In this document: piece after piece, positions 54,101 to 62,034 of the stretch
Position numbering within the stretch: the stretch's first letter is position 1
How the letters are laid out: the number at the start of each line of letters is the position of its first letter
Assembly: GCA_964494205.1 (NCBI GenBank)
Contig: CAZBRD010000015.1
Location: forward strand, 52,078-116,077
Length of the DNA stretch: 64,000 bases
Direction: 5' to 3'
Source: JBBTCX01 sp964494205
Lineage (GTDB): Bacteria; Planctomycetota; Phycisphaerae; UBA1845
The notes under the pieces: model-generated
Database searches by the model: none
The model's input: only the letters and a program-made list of their open reading frames with translations
Told to the model about the DNA's origin: nothing
Made by a program: the position numbers and the translations under genes

Positions 54101-56407
54101 TTCCGCTTCACACCCAACCAGGATGCCGTTGGAAGCCGCTTACGTGACGCAATCTTCCTCTCCCTTACTTCGAGCCAGATCGACCCGGCTTGCATTGTGA
54201 GGGGGACGGTCGGCCAAAGCGGCTACCTATGGGACTACGAGCTACCTGGCGTTCTCGGCGGCGGCGAGAGCAGCCTTGGCTACTACCTTGTCGCGCAACC
54301 CACGACGGCGATGTGCGATGCCGTAGAACATGCTGCCTCGCTCGTCGCAAATCCACCGCCGAGCATTCCCGGCCTGCTTGAAGAAGTTTCTCGGCACGGA
54401 ATCCCAATACTCAAGCGCCTCGCCAGTGGTGGTAGTCGATCACGAGGAGAACTCGGGCTCTTGCTTGCCACCCGCCTGCTCCAGGACTCATTTCGCCCGC
54501 ACGCGACCGTGGCACGTTTACCCGTCTGGATAGGCAACTGCATCCATCTGGTCCTTCCCGTCGACCCCTACGAGGATCTGTTTGATCGGCTACGTCGCGC
54601 CATCCTTCCGGCTTCGGCCAGCGCACAACGGCCCGACCTCTTGGTCGTTGCCATTCAGCTGGCAACCAATCAACCAGTTGCGATCAAGATCACGCCCGTC
54701 GAGATCAAATACCGAGCCACCGGCATGGCCGCCACGGACATGCGCGACGCATTGACCCAAGCACACACGCTGGGCGGGCTCTTGCAGGCCCTGTGGGTTC
54801 AGACGCCAGCTACGGATCTCTGGCGCACTTGCGCCAATGCGCTGCTCGCCCAGATCCTCGATTTCGGGTTCCGGATTTACGCCGCTAACTGGCTGCACCA
54901 TCACGGGAACAACGAATGGGCCGCAGTCCACCAGCGCACGATGCAGGACGTACTCGAGGGCTCTGCTCGCGTCACTATCGCAACGGCGGGCCGACTGGTT
55001 GTGTTCGACGGTTCGCCCACGACTCGAGTCGCGGACCTTGATGGCGACCATCGGCAAGACACACTCATTGTCTCACAGGACGATGCCCGTGCCCTCTTGC
55101 AAGGAGGCGCTGGAGTAAGTGCCGCAGCTGACTCCGCGGTCCTGCAGCTCGATTTCTCTTTTCCGGGCTGCAGTGCACCAGCCGCTATGCTGCCTGCGCC
55201 GCCTGCTGCCACTGCAACGCAACCTCCGGCCGCTGCAGCGCAGGCCGCGACCTCAACTTCGCCTCCCCCGCAGCCACTACCATCCGCTCCACCGGCCCCG
55301 ACTAACACAGCACCGGTATCTACTCCGCAGGCCGACTCCGCCCAGCCCACGGGCACCGCCCCCAGCAGCGCGGGGCAGTCGGCTACAGCCTCGCGCGTTC
55401 CGCCCGAAATTCGCCAGCGAGTGCGCGAAGCCTTCGAGGGATTCATCGGCAACGAGCCGGCCGTTATCCGCCTGACCAACGACCTGCTCCGCGCCTTGAT
55501 CGAGAACCCGCCACATCTTGCCAAGAACTACCTTTTCACTGGCTTGCCAAGCACTGGCAAGACTGAGCTCGCGCGCCGCATGGCACGCGCGCTTGGGTTA
55601 CCATTCATCAAGCTCGACGGCCGAGGAGTGTCCAGCCGTGACAAACTCTTCGAACTCGTCAACGGTGAGCTTTCTTCCCACAACCTTGCCCCATCGCATG
55701 TTGGCCAACAAGTGGGACTGCCCATCCTGGAATACCCGCCGCTCACTGTTTTCATCGACGAGATTCACCTCGTGCCCCGTGCGCTCCAGGAGGCTTTGCT
55801 CACGATGCTTGAGGCTGCCGATCGGACCGTGGTCCTCAGCGACCAAGTGGCGCGCGTCTATCGGGCCACGTTCCTCTTCGCAACGACACGTGTTTCTGAC
55901 ATTGATGCGGCCTTTGCCAGTCGCTGTGACGAAATCCAGCTCCGCGAATACACCGAAGCCGAGGTAGCGAGGATCTCGCGCTGGAAGGTGCCGCACGATG
56001 ACTGGCAGGACCAGGTGTACGAGGTCGTTGCTCGGCTCGGCCGGTGTGTTCCGCGCATCGCCATCCAGTTGGCCGAGGCGCTCGAAACGGCAGTCATGGT
56101 GTCGGAGCAAGCCAAGCCGACGCTTGATCATCTTGAAGACGTACGCCGTGCACGTGAAATAGATGCACGCGGACTCACGCGCATGGACTTCGAGTATCTC
56201 GGTATTCTTGAACGCTCGAATACACCTGTCGGTGAACAGAATATCTTGAACCTGATTCGCACCGTGGACAAGGACCGCATCCTCAACGAGGTTGAGCCGT
56301 TCCTGGTCCGCCATAGCTTCATCAGGCACGGCCCTCGGGGACGCGAACTGACCAACGAGGGTCGCGAATACCTGATTGCTCACCGCGCGCGGGGCGGACC
56401 CCAATGA
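51167..56407 (+). CDS. giant 1746-residue protein: possible PD-(D/E)XK nuclease centre plus C-terminal AAA+ ATPase
   Basis: AGAGGA precedes ATG 51167. Residues 1-1130 show no clear enzyme motif; near residue 693 the conserved-looking LLSPLHPLRLAWHVI stands out. RPDLLVVAI (Asp1157) and TPVEIKYR (Glu1179, Lys1181) have the spacing and strand pattern of a PD-(D/E)XK nuclease core. A Pro/Ala-rich linker fills about 1337-1407. The C-terminal AAA+ domain has GLPSTGKT (1459-1466), TVFIDEIH (1527-1534) and ATTRVSDIDAAFASR, an arrangement like RuvB-type motors. A small winged-helix-like part closes the protein (LNLIRTVDKDRILNEVEPFL). It would be the effector: an ATP-powered nuclease acting on unmethylated DNA. 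The nuclease call is by eye. Confidence 0.75.
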   Translation: MRALAECLKTYVEQHFGAAVGRDPSAFVRPVMVGPPDAALRELFSILTGAGQHDWQPVPGTPSRDVVVLLIVPDAPTGGTTLSQVSGWDYAVSIRNSCQRVLILASRRAWDNRPESLANTTETIGEIGAGRSNDDPLQAHLAAAVTARVGLQEPQARDLIRLIRAESASLEPAARDAMAWEVLERLLSAAPGPSAIDTACRAAGLPVTANSGIGYREAYGILSSLGRFVATEGLRDATDQMKQTAAAQTHGVGPSLDALYVHLSSGLFSPTLLQTAPSRYYRVAMPTPPWYDALTTTILGEILAELDQGPQQGRLALTCMNGLPGANPVRKGPFVVASDVELRASTSPGPLPAGVTFSRKIDRAPETAVAPLPMDSSKATDAAVPNHRKPIKYKAEAPTFRAGTVDVIVLESFACGGMVVARDAERNGIPVHAARSGAWTQELTLSRGGSTEFTVFHASRVAQVNVCRAGEPPQVQATTPGASSVAITVDVEDNDVFTVTLSDAAGAVVGEWTIQATVEDFAEVAESRLEALIREHRTPKRKCIPHAPDTALHRLELGSYLSSAESWRPVLACWTSAGAGCRSVDWTGSRTLGDVAPQIDPRSTLTPPVALLRARDTVRLALFQEQRCLSEIHLDAPALAPLVTDYLRHYRDWLTEDVSAACWLDVIAIHAAEWNAQAGSHVATDEPVVILLSPLHPLRLAWHVIAQRQLADSLSQPCPGAGLLSPAHCPDAALLQLWDGHAPKPRAFFSLPCEHPHWAVLINTMFLDKPGPRAETMLRLSELGLDVQAITGGFTAQQTQDSLSEVNRLLPARATLRVGIVGDSETSSECGDGVFRWSKAQHSLDWVPASSNLRVEVFDTRVATDPSPEKLADLSEATGERVRWFKLAAAAPVPKLDLTIIDQLGVRSHEAAIGATRSATAPGALYRARVREDFQDARSILESRVSTTRLAGNDLGALLSQTLQAYEELVDADGHHTHFRFTPNQDAVGSRLRDAIFLSLTSSQIDPACIVRGTVGQSGYLWDYELPGVLGGGESSLGYYLVAQPTTAMCDAVEHAASLVANPPPSIPGLLEEVSRHGIPILKRLASGGSRSRGELGLLLATRLLQDSFRPHATVARLPVWIGNCIHLVLPVDPYEDLFDRLRRAILPASASAQRPDLLVVAIQLATNQPVAIKITPVEIKYRATGMAATDMRDALTQAHTLGGLLQALWVQTPATDLWRTCANALLAQILDFGFRIYAANWLHHHGNNEWAAVHQRTMQDVLEGSARVTIATAGRLVVFDGSPTTRVADLDGDHRQDTLIVSQDDARALLQGGAGVSAAADSAVLQLDFSFPGCSAPAAMLPAPPAATATQPPAAAAQAATSTSPPPQPLPSAPPAPTNTAPVSTPQADSAQPTGTAPSSAGQSATASRVPPEIRQRVREAFEGFIGNEPAVIRLTNDLLRALIENPPHLAKNYLFTGLPSTGKTELARRMARALGLPFIKLDGRGVSSRDKLFELVNGELSSHNLAPSHVGQQVGLPILEYPPLTVFIDEIHLVPRALQEALLTMLEAADRTVVLSDQVARVYRATFLFATTRVSDIDAAFASRCDEIQLREYTEAEVARISRWKVPHDDWQDQVYEVVARLGRCVPRIAIQLAEALETAVMVSEQAKPTLDHLEDVRRAREIDARGLTRMDFEYLGILERSNTPVGEQNILNLIRTVDKDRILNEVEPFLVRHSFIRHGPRGRELTNEGREYLIAHRARGGPQ

Positions 56408-57120
56408 GTTCGCATCGCATCGAGTCACGACTTGCCCGCGAAGATGCGCGCATCCGGTCGTTTCGGCGCCTACTGCTTGCCTGGTTCCGCCGATCGAGAC
56501 GTGATTTTCCGTGGCGCAATGCGCGCGCCAGTCGTTATGTTTTGGTTGTTTCCGAGTTGCTTCTACAACGAACCCGTGCCGAAACCGTGGCGGCGTTTTT
56601 GCCAAGATTCATCCGGCGATTTCCGAATTGGAACGCACTCGCCCAAGCTAGCGAGGACGAACTTCGTGTCTTCCTTGAACCGATCGGCCTATGGCGCCGT
56701 CGCTCCGCCTCCCTTCATGCCCTAGCCACCGAGATGCAATCGAGGCGTGGACGCTTTCCTGCCTCGCGTGATGAACTCGAATCCCTACCTGGAGTTGGCC
56801 AGTACGTTGCGAACGCCGCCATGATGTTCTGCCACGGCGGACGAGAACCGCTGCTCGACGTGAACATGACTCGCGTATTGGAGCGATGTTTTGCACCACG
56901 TGACCTCGTGGACCTAAGATACGACCCGTGGTTGCAATCCTTGGCCAAACGCGTAGTGGATCACCCCCAGGCTAAGGAAATCAACTGGGCGATGCTTGAC
57001 CTCGCTGCAACGATGTGCGCGTCGCGCAACCCTAAGTGCCCAACTTGTCCAGTGAAGCGAGTTTGTCGGGTTGGCTCAGACGAGTCTTCCTTCAACTGTT
57101 TTAGGAGTGCGGCATCATGA
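56404..57120 (+). CDS. Mig-type G:T mismatch thymine-DNA glycosylase (HhH-GPD, 4Fe-4S)
   Basis: 238 residues, ATGA overlap with the giant gene. The helix-hairpin-helix is LPGVGQYVANAAM with Tyr134, the catalytic Asp is Asp152 (LLDVNMTRVL) and the cluster ligands are Cys205, 212, 215 and 221 in the C-x6-C-x2-C-x5-C spacing of endonuclease III/MutY. Tyr at the position where endonuclease III has Lys and MutY has Ser marks the Mig.MthI type, a thymine glycosylase that repairs G:T mismatches left by deaminated 5-methylcytosine beside a methyltransferase gene. The segment ELLLQRTRAETV matches that subgroup. Here it would protect methylated sites, the job done by Vsr in other systems. A role on foreign DNA cannot be excluded. 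Confidence 0.85.
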   Translation: MSSHRIESRLAREDARIRSFRRLLLAWFRRSRRDFPWRNARASRYVLVVSELLLQRTRAETVAAFLPRFIRRFPNWNALAQASEDELRVFLEPIGLWRRRSASLHALATEMQSRRGRFPASRDELESLPGVGQYVANAAMMFCHGGREPLLDVNMTRVLERCFAPRDLVDLRYDPWLQSLAKRVVDHPQAKEINWAMLDLAATMCASRNPKCPTCPVKRVCRVGSDESSFNCFRSAAS

Positions 57121-57509
57121 TACGAGTAAAACGTGGAATGAGTCTGGAAGAAGTTGCCGCGTTGTGGCGCACTCGCACCGAAGCCATGACAAGGTCCACG
57201 ATGGACAAATATTACAGACTTCGTTCTGAATCTGGATCTGGAGGCCGCGAAGGGCTTGGCGTTTACGGCACCTACAAAGACCGAGTGGCCCGCGACAAGG
57301 TTCGCCTAGCAGTGAAGATGCTTGGTCAGGCAGGTTTGCCCGTAACGGAATCGAGCATTCGCAAGGTCACAGGTCAATCAACTTCGACTATTTCGCGCTA
57401 TTGGTGGCCACCACGTCCCGTTGAACTCGACTTACCACCTGATTCGGGACCGTTACCGCCGACCATCAAATTTCCACTACCTGACTCGAACAGCGTACGC
57501 CGCCTGTGA
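57117..57509 (+). CDS. small HTH protein closing the defence operon
   Basis: 130 residues, four-base ATGA overlap with the glycosylase gene, so it belongs to the same transcript. A helix-turn-helix-like segment LPVTESSIRKVTGQSTSTIS, then RYWWPPRP, lies around residues 75-100, with a basic, helical N-terminal part (MSLEEVAALWRTRTEAMTRS). The C-terminus is Pro-rich. It may be a DNA-binding specificity or regulatory subunit. Family not recognised. It ends 13 bases before the stop of a convergent gene. Confidence 0.65.
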   Translation: MIRVKRGMSLEEVAALWRTRTEAMTRSTMDKYYRLRSESGSGGREGLGVYGTYKDRVARDKVRLAVKMLGQAGLPVTESSIRKVTGQSTSTISRYWWPPRPVELDLPPDSGPLPPTIKFPLPDSNSVRRL

Positions 57510-57522
57510 TTCTGACGCTGTA

Positions 57523-58074
57523 TCACGCAGGCAGCTCACTCTGCCGCACTATCGAAAACCTCCCCTCGCCTCTCGACTCCAACGCACGCGCTTCGCGCAG
57601 CGCATCCTCTTCGTACCGCCATCCGCGCTCCATCGCGTTGTCCTCGTAAAACACGTTGCCTTCAAGATCCACGATCACGTAGAGATCCTCTGTTTCTGGG
57701 ACGTCCAGAAGGATAGTAGCGCTGGCGCGACCGGCATCGAACGCCTCGTCATTCTCATACTCGCAGATCGCATCCCCTGAAAACACTACCAGCGAGCCGT
57801 CTTCCCGGTTGACGGTGACGAGATAGATTCCTCCACCGCTCTGCCATGCCTCTCCGCCAACGAGCACCGCGAGTTGTTCTGCTGTTCGTTTGTCCATGCC
57901 GCACCTTGCGAGTTTCAGACCATACCACGGGTCCCGTCCGGCTGCCACCATGTCCCAGAAGCCACGCTCTTTTTGGGTCTCCTCGGCCGTCCCACCGAAT
58001 ACTTCATCTCCTTGCGAGGAAGGCCCCTCGTCAACTTTAACAGGACGAGTTGCTCGCCCCTTCTCTTGCCTCAT
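57523..58074 (-). CDS. hypothetical protein, 183 residues
   Basis: Starts at ATG 58074 behind GGAGG; an upstream in-frame start at 58116 is less likely. The protein has a hydrophilic N-terminus and a compact domain with MDKRTAEQLAVLVGGEAWQS, GGIYLVTVNREDGSLVVFSG, then DLYVIVDLEGNVFYEDNAME. It looks like a small alpha/beta fold with a repeated GG-strand-hairpin. It overlaps the upstream gene's stop by four bases. No family recognised; typical of planctomycete plasmid cargo. Confidence 0.6.
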   Translation of the reverse strand: MRQEKGRATRPVKVDEGPSSQGDEVFGGTAEETQKERGFWDMVAAGRDPWYGLKLARCGMDKRTAEQLAVLVGGEAWQSGGGIYLVTVNREDGSLVVFSGDAICEYENDEAFDAGRASATILLDVPETEDLYVIVDLEGNVFYEDNAMERGWRYEEDALREARALESRGEGRFSIVRQSELPA

Positions 58075-58709
58075 GATCCCTCCGTCCCAAAGGGTTGAAC
58101 TATCCGTCGCTTCCACGGCACGACCTCGACAGGAATGGCGCTCAGTCCGGCGGTACGTCGCTTACGGTTTGCCGCTCGCCAAATCTCGTGCAACTGCCGC
58201 CGCACCGGCGCGAACGGGAGATGAGCCGAATCCGCGAACTCCCGTGCCAACGCACGCCCCCCGAGTCGCGCGGCAGAATCCGACATCATCGACTTCATTC
58301 CATCAAAGTTTGCGCGTTCAATTCTCACGGACGCGTGCCACCGTCCGTCACGACCCCTTCGGCATCCAATGCTATACCCGGCGAACTTGATCGGTACTCG
58401 GCGAACATCTCGTATGGTGGATCGTTCGTGCTCAAAAAACTCGTGACGGCCCTTCGTAGCCAAGAGAAGAAAGAATCGCTTGTGCCTAAGGTACTGCACG
58501 TTTGCGAGCCCTTGCTTCTTCCGGCGGCAACGAGCCCACTTCGAGATTGCGATGCCGTAACGCTCGATGAGCTTCGGATCGACGGCGGCTGGCTCCTTTC
58601 CCTCCGGAATTTCCCCAGCAACGTAGAACCAGTAGCCATGCGTGATGTACGCAACTGCAAGTTGTTGGACAAGCCCCTCCTCAGACGTTGCCACGCAACG
58701 ATACTCCAT
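58071..58709 (-). CDS. hypothetical protein, 212 residues, plasmid-type
   Basis: ATG 58709 follows GGAGGGG. The sequence begins YRCVATSEEGLVQQLAVAYI and continues THGYWFYVAGEIPEGKEPAA, then ISKWARCRRKKQGLANVQYL and LRHKRFFLLLATKGRHEFF. Proteins of this form recur on planctomycete mobile elements, possibly as a replication- or transfer-linked factor, but none is characterised as far as I know. The C-terminus is basic (RRQLHEIWRAANRKRRTAGL). It is coupled to the gene at 57523-58074 through an ATGA overlap. Confidence 0.65.
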   Translation of the reverse strand: MEYRCVATSEEGLVQQLAVAYITHGYWFYVAGEIPEGKEPAAVDPKLIERYGIAISKWARCRRKKQGLANVQYLRHKRFFLLLATKGRHEFFEHERSTIRDVRRVPIKFAGYSIGCRRGRDGRWHASVRIERANFDGMKSMMSDSAARLGGRALAREFADSAHLPFAPVRRQLHEIWRAANRKRRTAGLSAIPVEVVPWKRRIVQPFGTEGS

Positions 58710-59008
58710 CCTTTTCCCCCCTCCAAAGTGTGGGTTGTTAAGGCACAACCCAAAAAAGCCTGTATAGAACTCCCTTCGTTCGAGCTTCTATCCTTCTCTG
58801 GACCCGGTCCACAGAACTCCAACAGGTCGCGAAGTTCCTGTTCTGTCGGATCCCGATCAAAATCCTCGCGATAGCACGCGTTAATGCGTGCCCGCACGTC
58901 GGTCGGAATGTTCGTCGTCTCCAGCCAGCACCGCTCATCGAATTCATCGATGATGTTGGCCGGCCCATCGCCAATTACTCCGCCGCTACCTGTGCGCCAC
59001 CAACCCAT
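58325..59008 (-). CDS. small plasmid-type gene (MGWWRT start) with uncertain 3' end
   Basis: A strong GGAGG ribosome binding site stands before ATG 59008. The first 90 or so residues (GWWRTGSGGVIGDGPANIID; REDFDRDPTEQELRDLLEF) look real and match small proteins seen on planctomycete elements. After about residue 95 the frame runs on into the next gene in a different phase to a stop at 58325, a 385-base overlap that is not credible as coding. A one-base shift in the T6 tract near 58752-58757 would lead to a stop at 58738. Either the stop was lost or the sequence carries a frameshift. Confidence 0.45.
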   Translation of the reverse strand: MGWWRTGSGGVIGDGPANIIDEFDERCWLETTNIPTDVRARINACYREDFDRDPTEQELRDLLEFCGPGPEKDRSSNEGSSIQAFLGCALTTHTLEGGKGWSIVAWQRLRRGLSNNLQLRTSRMATGSTLLGKFRRERSQPPSIRSSSSVTASQSRSGLVAAGRSKGSQTCSTLGTSDSFFSWLRRAVTSFLSTNDPPYEMFAEYRSSSPGIALDAEGVVTDGGTRP

Positions 59009-60662
59009 GCAAATCACCTCCTTTCGCTCGAAACCAAAAGCCTCGCGCACGCTCGACCTCGCAGTCGCCCACGTCACCGGCCCGGCGTACAGAACCTTTT
59101 CCTTCCACGAAAAACAGGCTGCGTACCGCAACGCGCCTTGCCCCTTCCGAATCTGTTACCGAATCCGCGAATTCGATGTCATCGCTCGCCCCCCCAACGA
59201 ACCGCTTCTCTGTTCGCTTTCACGCGATTGACATCCGTTCGCACCATGCTGCTAGATTCATCTATTGCCGTTGCCCAATTTATAGCAGTTGCGGTTATGC
59301 AACCTCGATGCACGCCGAGATACACCTCGCCTGTGCATCGTCATTCCGCTGCCAGAGGACGGCCGTCTCCCGACGGTCCTCGTCTGGCCGCTTGGTTGTC
59401 TTCCGACCAACGACACGGGCCGAGACAGGCGAACCCTGCCCCGGCCACGTGTCGGCACGTCACGAAAAATGGGAAATGCTCGTCAGCCCTTTCGTCGTCG
59501 TTTCGTACCCGGCACCACCCGTAAGTACACGAACAGCATCACGACTGCCTTGCCGTCATGCTGCCGCGCTTCCGCACGCTCCTACTCAGGCTCCGCTCCC
59601 AGACTTCGGCATTTCAAGCACCCGCGCGACTTGTCGCGGGCACCGGTCATCACTCCGGTCGCCAAAGTCCTTCCCCGGTTAGAATCAGTCTCCGTCTGAT
59701 CGGTCACGTCGCTGGACCTGGAAACATCGCGTACGTCTCTCCCGTATGCGATGCTCACAACGCTGATCACCTACCGGCTTCCGCCGATTGGCATGTTTCC
59801 GTTCGCGCTGGCGCAAACGATTTCGGGGTACGAATCTAGAAGATCCCCTTACCCTCAGCGCAGGTCGTTCTATCGCGGTTTGGCACCGTCTCCGACCAAA
59901 CTTACCCAGAAGCGGTTTCCCGCCTTTCGCAGTTGAGCTTTTCACCATCCACGACCTGACGTGGAATGCCGAAACTTGTCATCGCTCCGGTCGTCGGCAT
60001 CGCTGCCGCCGAGCTCCCTGCCCGGGCTTGCGTTGAGCGAGCCGTCTTCGAGCGTGTGCTCAAAGTTTGGCTCGAACCCCGCAAGGGGATTAGTCCTGAC
60101 GAATCAGAACATCACCCACTTTGGCTGATCCGGCTCGCGCGTGAGCGCGAATATGTCCCGGTCGCCCAGTTTCTATAAAAGAGCGAAGCGAGTTCTGCAG
60201 CCACGTCCATGTCCCATGGACACGCCACGGCAAGACCAGGTGCAAGCAACTCGCCCATTATGTATATGGGATCGAACGGCAAGATTACTCCGACAGAATC
60301 GGGATTACTTTGCCGAGCCTCCCTCGCACTGGACGAGCCACTCTCATGGCAATCCAGCGCTACGAGCCTCGAACATGGCGGGTGATGAACTCCGCCTCCT
60401 TAGCCTGTTTGGTGAACAGGTTTACCGGATGTCCGACCCCACGATTCAGACGTCAGGCCACGCGTTCACGTGATCATGACGATCGTGAAACAAACATCGT
60501 TTCACTTGCCCAGAATAGCGCAACAGAAAAAGCAAGTCACTACTTTCAGCAACTTTTTTCGTCGCGGGGTAGCGGAACCCACTGGTACCAGTTCCCGCGG
60601 CGCACAACCGCCGCGCGTGACTGCCCCGCGACGTATCAGCCTCGGAGCCGGCTAGCCCACGG
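59009..60662. other. 1.65 kb without a convincing gene
   Basis: The reading frames here are short, Arg/Pro/Ser-rich and lack ribosome binding sites. The best candidate is 59966-60178 on the plus strand, 70 residues ending in a globular-looking segment (RKGISPDESEHHPLWLIRLA), at low confidence. TTGACA near 59229 could be part of a promoter. The stretch may contain decayed genes, an origin or a transfer origin; I see no clear repeat array or palindromic cluster. Confidence 0.35.
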
Positions 60663-61907
60663 CTAGCCCACCTTCTCCATGACCTCAGCAGCTTTTCTTG
60701 CGTCGAGTTCCGCGTAAATCTCCGTCGTCCCGGCGGAGGTGTGACCTAGTACAACGCGCGCCGCCTCGATGCCGAACTGCTTTCGCAAGAATGTCGCGGC
60801 GTTGTGCCGTAGCCGATTGGGTGACCAATGGTGGCTCCGGACCCAATCGCGCTTTTCCGATTCCTTTAGGCCTTTGGGAATGGGGAATGCCTTGCGACAG
60901 CCCCGTGCGATCGCGACCGCATAGCTTCGACGCGTGTAAAGATTCCCTAGCATTTCCTTCGGCCGGAACATTCTCCGGCGAGCCAACTCGCTTGGCGTTG
61001 GACGAGTTTTCCGTCGCAGTCGGCGCTGAATTCGCAATTCCCTGACGGCTTCCTGTGGGCTGAAAACGAACTCCTCCGGAACATGTTCCTTCAAGAACGG
61101 CTCCAAGACCGCTTGAGCTTGTGGCCCGATGTGGATCAAACGCGCACGTCCGAAGTGTTCCGTCTTGTGGGAGCTGGGTCGATAGATCCAAATCCGACCC
61201 GTTCGATCGACATCGCACGTTCGAATGGACATGACCTCGCCTGGCCGCATCCCGGTTAGGTATTGGAGACGAATCATGGCCGCAACTTGACGTGGAACGT
61301 GCTGAAGAACGGGTTCGATCAGCTCCTCCGGCACAGGAGCAACCGGCGCCGTTTCTCGCGCCGAGGACCGGCCTTCACGTAATGGCGACACAGCTTGCAA
61401 CCCATGCAGGACAACCGGATCCACGCGGCCATGCTCGACGCCCCATTTGAACATCCGGCGGATTCGATTGATGCGCGAATTCACGACCTTGCGACAGAGC
61501 CCCGCCGCCACCATCGCATCCCTTACCTTGCGAAGCTCGACAGGGCCAAAGTCCTTGGCCCTCATTGATCCGAAGTGCGTCGCCACGACGCGCAGGGCAT
61601 CGCGGACGTTGTGCAATTCGCCCGTAGGCTTGCCTCCCTTCACGTAATAGCCATTGGCGAACTCAACGTAGGCCAGGATGAGCTCGTTCACGAGGAGGTT
61701 CTCGCGTTCGGCAACACGCTCCGGCTTCGGAGGCAGCCGGCGGTCGTGCTTCAGCCATTCGGCGACCACCGATTCGTATCGCGTTTCACTCTCGGGCGTG
61801 CCGTACGGCCCGAGGTACAGGTCACGACCGCTAAGCCGGACGACCGCGAGACCGGTTGGTTTGTGAAGGCGATACTTGGGAACGCGGACATGGGTACGGG
61901 CGGACAT
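60663..61907 (-). CDS. tyrosine integrase beside the tRNA-type site
   Basis: 414 residues with AGGAG before the ATG. An N-terminal arm-type region (YRLHKPTGLAVVRLSGRDLY) and a core-binding domain precede the catalytic domain: LTGMRPGEV (Arg I), SSHKTEHFGR (Lys), SPNRLRHNAATFL (HxxR-type motif) and GHTSAGTTEIYAELD (His and catalytic Tyr). The layout is that of planctomycete phage/ICE-type integrases. It lies about 130 bases from the tRNA-Gly 3' half at 62035-62077, so it probably recombines there. An inverted repeat in front of it may regulate it. Confidence 0.92.
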   Translation of the reverse strand: MSARTHVRVPKYRLHKPTGLAVVRLSGRDLYLGPYGTPESETRYESVVAEWLKHDRRLPPKPERVAERENLLVNELILAYVEFANGYYVKGGKPTGELHNVRDALRVVATHFGSMRAKDFGPVELRKVRDAMVAAGLCRKVVNSRINRIRRMFKWGVEHGRVDPVVLHGLQAVSPLREGRSSARETAPVAPVPEELIEPVLQHVPRQVAAMIRLQYLTGMRPGEVMSIRTCDVDRTGRIWIYRPSSHKTEHFGRARLIHIGPQAQAVLEPFLKEHVPEEFVFSPQEAVRELRIQRRLRRKTRPTPSELARRRMFRPKEMLGNLYTRRSYAVAIARGCRKAFPIPKGLKESEKRDWVRSHHWSPNRLRHNAATFLRKQFGIEAARVVLGHTSAGTTEIYAELDARKAAEVMEKVG

Positions 61908-61928
61908 CTTCAGGCTCCTTCGGCTGCG

Positions 61929-61960
61929 AAAAGTGGTAGTAAGGTGGTAGTACCACTTTT
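61929..61960 (-). promoter_or_regulatory. inverted repeat upstream of the integrase gene
   Basis: AAAAGTGGTA (61929-61938) and TACCACTTTT (61951-61960) are perfect inverted copies separated by 12 bases, and GTGGTAGTA is also repeated directly inside. It sits just upstream of the integrase start. It could be an operator or an integrase arm-binding site. Confidence 0.5.
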
Positions 61961-62034
61961 CTAAGGCTTTCAGAGCCGCTCCGCCCCACGCGGGCAGGTA
62001 CGCTAAATCGCGTTCGGCTAAAGGATTATATCAC

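Noticed and set aside
55598..56605. 335-codon reverse frame under the AAA+ domain
   Set aside because: It is antisense to the Walker-motif-bearing domain and has no start or family of its own.
56404..57120. Plain MutY (A:G mismatch) assignment for the glycosylase
   Set aside because: It lacks the C-terminal MutT-like domain of MutY, and the hairpin residue is Tyr instead of Ser, matching the Mig type.
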